NCBI GenBank assembly: GCA_018064755.1
Contig: JAGHUP010000006.1
Coordinates: 1-64,000 of the forward strand
Origin: Candidatus Crickella equi
Lineage (GTDB): Bacteria; Bacillota; Clostridia; Peptostreptococcales; Anaerovoracaceae
Direction of reading: 5' to 3'
DNA: 64,000 nucleotides
A program made the position numbers and the translations under genes. How positions within the stretch are numbered: position 1 is the stretch's first letter; every line of letters begins with the position of its first letter. Positions 1 to 7,226 of the stretch are shown here, piece by piece. The notes beneath the pieces are model-generated. The model searched no databases. It was not told where the DNA came from and saw nothing but the letters and a program-made list of their open reading frames with translations.

Positions 1-162
1 ATCCAGGAAGTTACAAAGGATACCTACGAAGAAACCAGCAAACCACTGCTTTCCAGTAGCGTTCTTAACGTCATCCATCTTGTCCTTCTTAATCTTAACG
101 ATTGTGCCAACTGCTGTACCAACGAAGCAAGCACCGAGGACGATTTGTAAAGCTAATAACAT
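1..162 (-). CDS. TauE/SafE-family permease, N-terminal part (runs off left edge)
   Basis: Only the first 54 codons are present. The start is the ATG at 160-162, preceded by a strong AAGGAGGAAC ribosome binding site. A hydrophobic first segment is followed by a short basic loop and a second hydrophobic stretch ending in GFFVGILCNFLD, which resembles the first conserved motif of Firmicute TauE/SafE (DUF81) anion permeases. That family exports small sulfur or organic anions, but the substrate cannot be told here. It has its own promoter (268-296) and is separated from the prd operon by that operon's terminator, so it is a separate transcription unit. The family call rests on one short motif. Confidence 0.55.
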   Translation of the reverse strand, partial: MLLALQIVLGACFVGTAVGTIVKIKKDKMDDVKNATGKQWFAGFFVGILCNFLD

Positions 163-241
163 AATTGTTCCTCCTTAAATATAAGAAATAAACTATTAAA
201 TTGTTATCCTATAAAATCTGTGCATACCCCGATGTTCGCAC

Positions 242-255
242 TATCCTACAGGATA
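242..255. promoter_or_regulatory. dyad near the start site of the TauE-like gene
   Basis: The 14-bp sequence TATCCTACAGGATA is an inverted repeat (six-base arms around AC). It lies just downstream of the inferred transcription start of the promoter at 268-296, a common place for a repressor site. The regulator is unknown. Confidence 0.35.
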
Positions 256-267
256 ATTGATAGTGAT

Positions 268-296
268 ATTTTATTATCAATTGGTCTAATTGTCAA
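268..296 (-). promoter_or_regulatory. sigma-A type promoter for the TauE-like gene
   Basis: On the minus strand, TTGACA (291-296) is separated by 17 nt from TAAAAT (268-273), a near-consensus housekeeping promoter. The leader to the ATG at 162 is about 100 nt. Confidence 0.65.
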
Positions 297-367
297 CATT
301 TTTTTCACACAACCTTCACATTTTGTTGACTCTCATTTTTCTCTATTTTCGTTGAAATTCCAATAAA

Positions 368-396
368 AAACCGCCTGTCAATCTGACAGACGGTTT
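368..396 (-). terminator. terminator of the prd operon
   Basis: A 13-base stem with one mismatch (AAACCGTCTGTCA on the minus strand) closes over a 3-nt loop and is followed on the minus strand by TTTTTTATTG. It lies about 20 nt beyond the prdE stop. T residues on the plus side too could make it bidirectional. Confidence 0.85.
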
Positions 397-417
397 GTTT
401 TTTGTTAGTGTTATGTC

Positions 418-903
418 CTAGAAGAACTTCAAGCCTCTTTCCTTCTTAGCCATCTGAATCTTCAGTCTCTTAACAGCTTCTCTAGCATCTTCCTCAGTGT
501 AGTTGTTCTCACCGATGATGTTGGACTCGATACCCTCAGGGTTCTTGTTAAAGTCAACAACGTCTACCAGATACTTACTCTCTACTACGAAAGTTCCAGC
601 TGTACCGGACCAGTTCAGTCCTGCTACAGGAATTCCTCTCTTACCGATTTCTTCTACGCAGTTAACGTAGTCAACGTCCAGGTTGCCCCATCCGTCTGTC
701 TCTACGATAACGCCATCACATCTTGAACACTCAGCAATAACTGCTGCGCTTCTTGAACAGAGAATCTTATCGATATTTGCTTCTGGGGAACCGAATACCA
801 GTACTCCCATCAGATCGATGCCAGGATCCTCGCCGAGAACCTTAATCAGTGGATCTCTGAAGTGATGTAAACTTGTCTCTTTAGTTGAAGGACCTACTCC
901 CAT
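418..903 (-). CDS. prdE: proline reductase cluster protein PrdE
   Basis: 161 aa. It starts at ATG 901-903 after GGAGGTGGAATC. The whole protein aligns by eye with the C-terminal, pyruvoyl-bearing part of PrdA: GPSTKE against PrdA GPASKE just after the cleavage cysteine, VFGSPEAN against VGSPQAN, and EIGKRGIPV against NIGKRGVPV. The N-terminal residues are MGVGP rather than Cys, so it has no obvious pyruvoyl precursor cysteine. It is the last gene of the prd operon, 11 bp after prdD. In the proline reductase literature PrdD and PrdE are accessory PrdA-like proteins of uncertain role. Family assignment is firm; function is inferred from context. Confidence 0.85.
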   Translation of the reverse strand: MGVGPSTKETSLHHFRDPLIKVLGEDPGIDLMGVLVFGSPEANIDKILCSRSAAVIAECSRCDGVIVETDGWGNLDVDYVNCVEEIGKRGIPVAGLNWSGTAGTFVVESKYLVDVVDFNKNPEGIESNIIGENNYTEEDAREAVKRLKIQMAKKERGLKFF

Positions 904-914
904 GATTCCACCTC

Positions 915-1679
915 CTAGTTCATAGCATGGATTGCGCCGTCTCTGAACTCATTAGGAGTCAGCATAACTGGCATGCATCCCATATCAATAGTTGACTTGC
1001 CGCCTTCTACGCCACATGGCTCGTCAGCGAAGAACCAAGTGTCGAGCATAGCGCCGTGACCGATTACCTCCTTGATTACGAGAACCTTCTTCTGGCCCTG
1101 CTTAACTGTATCATAGTAATCGTGTCTCTCTGTTGCTGCGTTGCCATCGAACTTCTTCATCTGCATTCTGAACTGCTGCATCCACTCATCGACAGCCTTG
1201 TAAGCCTCGATAATTGCATATCTTTCCTGTCCAAGTCCCTTCTTGAAAGTGATATCAACAGAAACGATAATGTCGTCGTCAGCAGGAGTTCCTGCCATGT
1301 TCAGATGAAGCATCTCCTTGAGGTTACCGTTGCAGGAACCAAATTCGTGAACCTGCTCACCCTCAGTGTCAACGCCTGTAGGCATTACATAAACGCCTGT
1401 TACAGTATGTGTAATTCCCTCGCCTCTCTTGCCAAGAACCTTAGTTGAGAGTGGGATAATATCCATAATTGCATTAGTGTGTCTGTCGTGGTCACCAGGC
1501 ATGATAATCTGGAGTTTGATATCCTCGATTACCTCGCTATGTGCCTTAACGTATTCAGACATGTCTTCCTTAAATGTCCACTTTCCATCAGGAGTAATCA
1601 GGTTCTCATCCCCGAATGCTACCTCTGTCATGTGGTAGGACTTAATTGAAAGTCTTCTCAGCTCGATATTTTCAGCCAT
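915..1679 (-). CDS. prdD: proline reductase cluster protein PrdD
   Basis: 254 aa. The ORF track starts at a GTG (1688), but ATG 1677-1679 has the better-spaced AAGAGG site, so I use that. It aligns by eye with PrdA residues of roughly 190-407: both share VIKE(V/I)(I/M)G(H/Q)GAM and the end GAIHAMN matches PrdA GCIHALT, the residues just before the PrdA self-cleavage site. So PrdD resembles the PrdA precursor segment upstream of cleavage, and the next gene, prdE, resembles the segment downstream. It lies between prdB and prdE, with a hairpin-containing gap of 128 bp after prdB. Catalytic role unknown. Confidence 0.85.
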   Translation of the reverse strand: MAENIELRRLSIKSYHMTEVAFGDENLITPDGKWTFKEDMSEYVKAHSEVIEDIKLQIIMPGDHDRHTNAIMDIIPLSTKVLGKRGEGITHTVTGVYVMPTGVDTEGEQVHEFGSCNGNLKEMLHLNMAGTPADDDIIVSVDITFKKGLGQERYAIIEAYKAVDEWMQQFRMQMKKFDGNAATERHDYYDTVKQGQKKVLVIKEVIGHGAMLDTWFFADEPCGVEGGKSTIDMGCMPVMLTPNEFRDGAIHAMN

Positions 1680-1732
1680 TGGAAACACCTCTTCTTTTGT
1701 ATAGTGTTTTATTTAACAATATAATTTTTGAA

Positions 1733-1758
1733 ATGGGGGCAGTGTTACCTGCCCCCAT
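1733..1758 (-). other. GC-rich hairpin between prdB and prdD
   Basis: A perfect 10-bp stem (ATGGGGGCAG with CTGCCCCCAT) over a 6-nt loop. There is no T-run after it on the minus strand, so it is not a standard terminator. A second weaker dyad (ACGTCCCAATTGGAACGT) sits at 1763-1780. These could stabilise or process the prdA-prdB message relative to prdD-prdE; that is inference. Confidence 0.5.
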
Positions 1759-1807
1759 CTACGTCCCAATTGGAACGTTGTCCTATTCACTTTAGACTAG
1801 TTTAAAA

Positions 1808-2533
1808 CTAGATCTGAGCGTGATACTCGTATGGCAGTGGAACGATCTGTCCAGGTGCCTCGAGCTCTTCTAACAGCTTCAGAGTATCAGTTACGATACC
1901 TGTCTGCATCTCGATGTTGTGAGGCTCACCAGCGTTAGCGCCCATAGGTACCATAGGAGCAACTGCTCTTGGAGTACCAGCCTGTCTTACTACAGGTGGC
2001 AGTGCTGCGATGATGATTGTAGGGATACCTGCCTGCTCGATTGCTCTCTGCACGATTGTTGCAGAGCGGTGGCAAGTTCCTCATCCAGCTGTCATGAGAA
2101 CAGCATCAACACCCTGCTCTACGAAGAACTTAGCGATTGCTGGGCCAGTCTCTTCTGTGAACTTCTGGATGTTTCCGCCGCCGCCCATGAAGCCTGCGTG
2201 GAATTTAGCTACTCCGCCGATAACGCCAGCCTTAGCGAGCTCGTGAAGTCTCTCATAAGGGAACATAGCGTTGATGTCTCTGTTTACGTCAGAGTTATCA
2301 TATCCACCGTGGGATACCATCAGCTGATCTGGAGCGTAGCTATCATCAACCTTTCTCCAACCGAAGTCTCCTGCGAGATTAAATCTCTCCTGATCCTTCT
2401 GGTGTACGCCTGCTGCAGTAGCGATAGCGATAGTCATCTCGCTCAGCTTCTTAGTAACAGGAGCCCAAACTGGAGCTGGAGTAACAGGTACATAAATCTC
2501 GGACTGTAAGCCCTTTACAACTGTTAAACTCAT
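1808..2533 (-). CDS. prdB: D-proline reductase selenoprotein subunit PrdB
   Basis: 241 aa when the in-frame UGA at 2081-2083 is read as selenocysteine (residue 151). The track shows it as two ORFs, 2081-2533 and 1808-2053. The joined sequence reads MTAG-U-GTCHRSATIV, the characteristic Sec-x-x-Cys active site of PrdB, related to GrdB of glycine reductase. With PrdA it cleaves D-proline reductively to 5-aminovalerate; the Sec attacks the ring C-alpha and Cys154 resolves. A perfect hairpin follows the UGA (2046-2066), as expected for a bacterial SECIS. It lies 3 bp after the CBO2463-family gene. Not a frameshift: frame and family similarity continue straight through the UGA. Confidence 0.95.
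2046..2083 (-). promoter_or_regulatory. SECIS element and Sec UGA of prdB
   Basis: On the minus strand the UGA (2083-2081) is followed after 14 nt by CTCTGCA, a 7-nt loop and TGCAGAG, a perfect 7-bp stem. Position and size fit bacterial SECIS elements recognised by SelB. It lies inside the coding sequence. Confidence 0.8.
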
Positions 2534-2536
2534 TGT

Positions 2537-2815
2537 TTATTCCTCCTCGTTGTATTGTCTTAATATTTCAAGTCTACGTGCTTCTCTGACAGTGAGATTG
2601 TTGAAATACTTGTCGTTGATCTCAGTGCTCTTCTGCTCGAGAAAACTCATGTTCCAAGCAACTGTCTGACCAACCTTAAGTTCTCCTTCGGAAATTACCA
2701 TTCTCTTAGGTACGGAGATGAATCCCAGTCTTCCCATGAGGTCAACGTCGATTGCACCATCCTTAACCGCAACAATGACTCCTTCCATTCTAATTAACTT
2801 ATCACCGTATTTCAT
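2537..2815 (-). CDS. CBO2463/CBO2479-type small protein of the prd operon
   Basis: 92 aa, ATG 2813-2815 after AGGAG. It lies between prdA and prdB in the position where proline-reducing Clostridia encode a small conserved protein (C. difficile CD3242 and the CBO2463/CBO2479 family). The sequence has a small beta-rich first half (GVIVAVKDGAIDVDLMGRLG) and a charged helical C-terminus (VREARRLEILRQYNEEE). No catalytic residues or cysteines are evident, so a structural or assembly role is more likely than catalysis. Family recognition is from context plus sequence feel; the biochemical role is not known to me. Confidence 0.7.
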   Translation of the reverse strand: MKYGDKLIRMEGVIVAVKDGAIDVDLMGRLGFISVPKRMVISEGELKVGQTVAWNMSFLEQKSTEINDKYFNNLTVREARRLEILRQYNEEE

Positions 2816-2840
2816 CTAACAAACTCTCCTATAATTCAGA

Positions 2841-4670
2841 TTAGTCGTACTTTTCTTTTCTCTTCTGGGACATTGGCAGTGACTGCTCGTTTGCAGCTCT
2901 TTCAATCTTGATTCCCAGTGCCTTTTCGCATGCCTCGAGGTTGTTCTCCTTAACGTTAGGATTCCACTTTCTCTCAGCTGGCTTAACTTCTTCGCCTGCC
3001 ATCTTAGCCTTGAGCATTGCGATACCTCTGATTGCATCTTCCTTATCAAGGCAGTTGCACTCGAGTACTTCGTTCTCAATTCCGGACTTGGACTTGTTGG
3101 AGTCTACCATTGCGTCGCAGTACTTGTTTCCTACTACGAGAGCACCCTGCATAGCGCAGAATGAGTGACCAACAACTGGAACGCCTCTCTTACCGATGTT
3201 CTCGATATGAGTTACGAAGTCAACGTGGTTGTTTCCGAATCCTTCAGTAGTTACGAATGCGCCGTCAACGTCGAGCATTTCAACCATCTGGCCAACTCTT
3301 CTGGATACATAGAACTTCTCAGTATTAGCCTGAGGTGAACCTACGAAGATAACTCCGCACAGGTCGAGCTCTTCATCGTGAAGAACTTCGAGTACCAGTG
3401 GCTCTCTCCAGTAATGTCTGGACATTTCCTTGGAAGCAGGTCCGATGCAAGTAAGAGCGTGGATGCATCCATCGAGTACTTCGAGTGGGGATGCAGCTAC
3501 AGGAACGTTTCCGAGGTCAACGTTAGGTCTAGCTCCGAGAGTTCCAACTGGCTCTGTTGGGAACAGGTAGTTATCATGCATAGCGCCCTGGCCCATGATC
3601 TCCTTAACGATAACGACTTTCTTCTTTCCAGGTCTTCTAACCTGCTTCAGAACTTCTTCGCTATCAGCCTTGTCAGCGTCGAGCTGCTTCTTCATAGCCT
3701 TTCTGATTTCAGCTGTTACATAGTCAACTGCTCTGTGAGCTGCCATAGGTCCTGGTCTCTCCATGTTCTTACCGTTTACGATAGTAACCTGGTACTTAAT
3801 AAGAGTTTCGCCCTTATCTACAGCACCTGGACGGCCCCACTGCATGTTCTCATCGATGTATCCTTCGGATGAACCGAACTCACCGATCTGAACGCCTTCT
3901 TCAGTTGTTCCAGTAACTACTGTTACAACGCCATCAAGAACCTTAGTTACGCCGTAACCAAGATCGAAATCTCCGTCCTTAGCAGCGATAGGCTGTACGT
4001 CCATAACTGCCTCAGAATATGTATGATAGTTGTCTGGAGTAACAACATCAATCTTCAGATCAAGAACGAGTTCTTCTGAATCAACAGCTTCCTTCTCGAT
4101 TCCTTCTCTGATGTAAAGAGTCTTGCCATCGAACTTTGTTTCAGGTCCTCTAGCAACCTTCTCGATTACATAGTGCTTTCTAGTAAGCTCTCTAACAACC
4201 TTATCCTCGAGCTCAGCTGCTGCTGCGCCACCAGCTACTACAGGAGCTGCTCCTGCTACTGCTGCGCCACCGCCGAGTCCTGCTGGAATCTGGATGTCAA
4301 TGTTCTTACCTTCGCCAATGTGCAGATTGATAACTCCGCCTGCTGCTGGAGCTGCTGCTACTGCTGCTGCTGCAGGAGCTGCTTCCTCAGCTGCCTCTTC
4401 TTCACCAGCACCAACTTCGTCAAACTTGTCAACGATGTCTGGAGTGATTGGAGTCAGGGAATCTACAGTCTTAGTTAACTTTGTTCCGTTAAGAACCTGT
4501 CCGAGCTTCAGTGCTCCGTCAAGGTTCAGAAGACCAGAATCTACCAGATCTGGGAAGATGTTAGGGTCTTCGAAGTTTGCAGGTGTCAGTTCTGTTCCTG
4601 CTTCACATCTGCAGCATAATACTGCTGGATCGTTTGCATGCTGTTTAGCTGTTTCAGCTGTAATTGACAT
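2841..4670 (-). CDS. prdA: D-proline reductase proprotein PrdA
   Basis: 609 aa, start ATG 4668-4670 after AAGGAGG. In this family the precursor self-cleaves at a Thr-Cys bond; the Cys becomes the pyruvoyl group that binds D-proline. Here the site is T407-C408 in GCIHALTCIGP, giving a large N-terminal and a ~200-residue C-terminal subunit. Residues about 90-155 form an Ala/Gly/Glu-rich flexible linker, and the first 85 residues (with CCRC at 19-22) look like a separate small domain. The rest (about 160-407 and 408-560) resembles PrdD and PrdE. It acts in the cytosol with PrdB and receives electrons through PrdC. Second gene of the operon. Confidence 0.95.
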   Translation of the reverse strand: MSITAETAKQHANDPAVLCCRCEAGTELTPANFEDPNIFPDLVDSGLLNLDGALKLGQVLNGTKLTKTVDSLTPITPDIVDKFDEVGAGEEEAAEEAAPAAAAVAAAPAAGGVINLHIGEGKNIDIQIPAGLGGGAAVAGAAPVVAGGAAAAELEDKVVRELTRKHYVIEKVARGPETKFDGKTLYIREGIEKEAVDSEELVLDLKIDVVTPDNYHTYSEAVMDVQPIAAKDGDFDLGYGVTKVLDGVVTVVTGTTEEGVQIGEFGSSEGYIDENMQWGRPGAVDKGETLIKYQVTIVNGKNMERPGPMAAHRAVDYVTAEIRKAMKKQLDADKADSEEVLKQVRRPGKKKVVIVKEIMGQGAMHDNYLFPTEPVGTLGARPNVDLGNVPVAASPLEVLDGCIHALTCIGPASKEMSRHYWREPLVLEVLHDEELDLCGVIFVGSPQANTEKFYVSRRVGQMVEMLDVDGAFVTTEGFGNNHVDFVTHIENIGKRGVPVVGHSFCAMQGALVVGNKYCDAMVDSNKSKSGIENEVLECNCLDKEDAIRGIAMLKAKMAGEEVKPAERKWNPNVKENNLEACEKALGIKIERAANEQSLPMSQKRKEKYD

Positions 4671-4748
4671 ATCGATCTTCCTCCTTAAAATTGTTGCTTT
4701 AAGTCTACGCGGAGTGCATAGACGGGATAGTGTATTAACGACCCGTCA

Positions 4749-4776
4749 CCGGTGATTAATCGGGGGTAATCACCGG
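4749..4776 (-). other. perfect hairpin in the prdC-prdA gap
   Basis: A 10-bp perfect stem (CCGGTGATTA with TAATCACCGG) with a G-rich 8-nt loop, 79 nt upstream of the prdA start. No U-tract follows on the minus strand. It may be an mRNA processing or stability element that raises prdA-prdB over prdC, or an attenuator; the sequence does not decide. Confidence 0.5.
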
Positions 4777-4832
4777 CTTCAGGATTAATACCAACTAACT
4801 AAATAAAATTATATCTGTAAATAGATTACGTA

Positions 4833-6197
4833 TTACTCTACTTCTACGTTATCTACTACATTCAGGTCCTGGTCAACAGCCTTAGAAACTGTGAGCTCTC
4901 TATATCTGTCATGACCAACAGCGTCCATAGCCTTGTCTGTCATGTGGAGAACCTTCAGTCCCATCTTAGGGCCGGAAGCCATTACTGTGTTAGAGCAGTC
5001 TGAGCAGTTTCCGATCAGAACGTACTCACAACCAGTGCTCTTGAAGTCGAGGTTGTTCTTAACCTGTCCTGGGCAGTTTCCTGGACGCTCGCACTTACGA
5101 GTTCCATTAGGCTGCAGCTGAGCCTGCTTGCAGTAGCAGATGTGTGTAACTTCTGCCTTATACTTGCTAGCAAGGTCCATCATTCTGTTGAGGTTACCAC
5201 CGCATGCACATACGAGGATACCCATCTTGTGACCAGTCAGATCATCGAATGGAACTGTTACGAGGATAGCTCCTGTAGCCTTCATAATAGGAGCATCAAG
5301 AGTAGTTGCGCTTCCTGTGAAGGATCCGCCCATGATGATTTCACCAAACTCTTCCTCAAGTCCGCCAGCCTTCTCGATTAGAGCGCCAACAGTTGTTCCT
5401 ACAGGAACGTTCATGAATACGTGTGCTTCATTTCCGCCCTTGATTCTTCCTCTTACAGTTACGTTCTTGTCGATCAGAGGCTTCTTATCTTCGATAGCCT
5501 TAGCGCAAGAATAAACTGTCTCGGAGTTGATTACTACTGAGTTAGCAGCAGCTGGGAGCTGATTTGGCTCGAGCTCGATGCCGAGGCACTCTCTTACTAC
5601 AGCTCTTTCTTCGCCCATTGGGTAAATGTCTGGGAGAAGGTGTCTCTCGATTGCAGGCTCGTTAGCGAGCAGCTTGTCAAGAGTCTCAATAGTAGCCTTA
5701 TGCTTTTTCTTAATTGCGATGATGCCCTTGTCAGCACCAGCAATCTCCATAACGTACTTAATTCCTCTGATCAGAGTCTCTGGATCCTCATCGATCTGAG
5801 CGATATTATGAGCAAGTCCTGGCTCACACTCAGAAGCGTTTACGAGGATATATCCGTGGTCGAGAAGAATTGATCCATCCTTCTTAGGTCCGATCTTGAT
5901 GGAAGTAGGGAATCCTGCTCCACCCTGACCGATGATACCTGCGTTCTTGATCAGCTCGAGGTTGCTTGATCCCTCAACCTTTACATAATCATCACTCTGC
6001 TTCTCATCTGGCTTAATGATGATTCTGTCGTTAGTGATGTAATCAACAACGCCAGAAACTGAAGCGTGAACTGGAGCACCAAGTCCAGTTGGCTCTGCGA
6101 TAAGCTGTCCTCTCTTAACCTTGTCGCCAGTCTTAACAACTGGAGCGCATGGTCTACCAACAGCGCCCTGCTTGAGCATCATCTGAATGTTTTCCAT
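4833..6197 (-). CDS. prdC: proline reductase electron-transfer protein PrdC (RnfC-like)
   Basis: 454 aa from ATG 6195-6197, preceded by AAAGGAG; the track's earlier start adds 26 unsupported residues. The N-terminal part has an RnfC-like fold signature with a Gly-rich nucleotide/flavin-binding stretch (GIIGQGGAGFPT, about residues 85-97). The C-terminal third is Cys-rich (CACGG, CYCKQ, CERPGNCPG, CSDC), suiting Fe-S or thiol electron transfer. It is thought to carry electrons from NADH or a membrane Rnf-type complex to the PrdAB centre. No in-frame UGA is present, so any redox site is cysteine-based. First gene of the operon; it diverges from tetR across a 366-bp regulatory region. Confidence 0.9.
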   Translation of the reverse strand: MENIQMMLKQGAVGRPCAPVVKTGDKVKRGQLIAEPTGLGAPVHASVSGVVDYITNDRIIIKPDEKQSDDYVKVEGSSNLELIKNAGIIGQGGAGFPTSIKIGPKKDGSILLDHGYILVNASECEPGLAHNIAQIDEDPETLIRGIKYVMEIAGADKGIIAIKKKHKATIETLDKLLANEPAIERHLLPDIYPMGEERAVVRECLGIELEPNQLPAAANSVVINSETVYSCAKAIEDKKPLIDKNVTVRGRIKGGNEAHVFMNVPVGTTVGALIEKAGGLEEEFGEIIMGGSFTGSATTLDAPIMKATGAILVTVPFDDLTGHKMGILVCACGGNLNRMMDLASKYKAEVTHICYCKQAQLQPNGTRKCERPGNCPGQVKNNLDFKSTGCEYVLIGNCSDCSNTVMASGPKMGLKVLHMTDKAMDAVGHDRYRELTVSKAVDQDLNVVDNVEVE

Positions 6198-6453
6198 GAT
6201 ACGAATCTCCTTTATAAAAAATATTATTAAAATAAATAATTGACCGGAAACGATATAGATTTTCTCTATAGACATAGAGATACTATTTCACATTCCCATA
6301 CACACATATATTAACATTCAAATGCAGTTATATCAATGCATTAATTGTTTTATCTTGTACTTATTTCCGTTGCCTTTTTGTGCACTTTGTTAAAATAAAC
6401 AATTTTTTGTCAATCGTTGGTTGAAGTGCATAAGAATTATTTGTAGATTGTTA

Positions 6454-6481
6454 TTAGACCATCTGTTGGGCACTATATAAT
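6454..6481 (+). promoter_or_regulatory. promoter of the tetR gene
   Basis: TTAGAC (6454-6459), 16-nt spacer, TATAAT (6476-6481). Leader to the ATG at 6564 is about 75 nt. Confidence 0.5.
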
Positions 6482-6483
6482 GT

Positions 6484-6505
6484 ATATCAAAATTTCACTT
6501 GATAT
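6484..6505. promoter_or_regulatory. candidate TetR operator (ATATCAA-N8-TTGATAT)
   Basis: A perfect 7-bp inverted repeat with an 8-bp spacer, at the inferred start site of tetR in the region shared with prdC. Spacing and position fit TetR autoregulation; not proven. Confidence 0.35.
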
Positions 6506-6563
6506 TTCAGTAATTTCAGCTGTATACTCAACACTGTACTTTAAGTTAAAAGGATGGTAAAAA

Positions 6564-7145
6564 ATGGCAAAAACATCTAAAAGCACCAGAAGTCGTATTG
6601 TTTCTACCGCTTGGAAGCTTTTCTACCGTGATGGATACGATAATACGACTATAGATGACATCATCGAAGATGCACATGTATCCAAAGGATCCTTCTATCA
6701 TTATTTTGCTAGCAAGGAATCCCTTATTGACGGTATTTCGTATCTCTTCGATGAAGCATATGAAGAAATCTTGGATAACATCGATGAGGCCCTATCCCCT
6801 ATCGACAAGCTGGTTACACTTAACCAGGAAATATTCTTCATGATTGAGAATACAGTGCCGGTTCACCTGCTAACAAGAATTATGTCATCCCAGCTAACAG
6901 CCAAGGGAGACAAGCACTTGCTCGACCCCGACCGCACATATTTCAGAGTTATTAGACAGATTGTTATCGACGGCAAAGAGCAAGGTGTCTTTAGCGAAGC
7001 TTTTTCTGTTAATGAAATCTGTGTATCCTATGCCCTTTTCGAGCGCGGGCTTATGTACGACTGGTGCGTATCCAACGGCAACTACGCGTTTTCGCAGTAC
7101 GCCTCGAAAATAATGCGTGTTTTCCTTAACGGATTCACCATTTAA
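6564..7145 (+). CDS. TetR-family transcriptional regulator
   Basis: 193 aa with an AAAGGATGG ribosome site. Residues 10-55 are a typical TetR helix-turn-helix: IVSTAWKLFYRDGYDNTT, then VSKGSFYHYFASKESL as recognition helix. The rest is all-helical ligand/dimer domain. It is divergently placed to the prd operon and ends at a shared terminator before the symporter gene. TetR regulators usually control themselves and their divergent neighbour, so control of prd genes by proline or a related ligand is an inference; the usual activator PrdR is not in the window. Ligand unknown. Confidence 0.9.
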   Translation: MAKTSKSTRSRIVSTAWKLFYRDGYDNTTIDDIIEDAHVSKGSFYHYFASKESLIDGISYLFDEAYEEILDNIDEALSPIDKLVTLNQEIFFMIENTVPVHLLTRIMSSQLTAKGDKHLLDPDRTYFRVIRQIVIDGKEQGVFSEAFSVNEICVSYALFERGLMYDWCVSNGNYAFSQYASKIMRVFLNGFTI

Positions 7146-7170
7146 CAATCATCTCTATAATTATCATATA

Positions 7171-7210
7171 AAAACAACAGCGGTTCCGAAGAACCGCTGT
7201 TTTGTTGTAT
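7171..7210. terminator. bidirectional terminator between tetR and symporter
   Basis: ACAGCGGTTC-CGAA-GAACCGCTGT stem with a T-rich run on the plus side and AAAAC (T-rich on minus) on the other. It serves both convergent genes. Confidence 0.85.
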
Positions 7211-7226
7211 TCGATTTTCAGCTTAA

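Larger units (their letters stand above)
6198..6563. promoter_or_regulatory. divergent control region of the prd operon and tetR
   Basis: 366 bp of AT-rich DNA without a gene. For prdC, the minus strand has TTGACA (6408-6413) followed by AT-rich DNA but no convincing -10 at 17 nt. TTGTTAAAATAAACAA (6387-6402) is a partial dyad, shorter than a classical Rex box. No good sigma-54 (-24/-12) site was found, unlike the PrdR-controlled prd systems. The tetR promoter and a candidate operator are listed separately. Confidence 0.5.

Noticed and set aside
1919-2509. 196-codon plus-strand ORF over prdB
   Set aside because: Shadow ORF of Ser/Cys-rich composition opposite a recognised gene; many similar track lines were dropped for the same reason.
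1808-2533. Apparent frameshift or nonsense mutation splitting prdB
   Set aside because: The break is a single in-frame UGA at the known Sec position with a SECIS-like hairpin, so it is recoding, not damage.
4833-6197. Selenocysteine in PrdC
   Set aside because: The frame has no internal UGA; the redox positions are cysteines.
6387-6402. Rex-binding site upstream of prdC
   Set aside because: TTGTTAAAATAAACAA has only partial symmetry and a spacer two bases short of a Rex box; kept only as a note.
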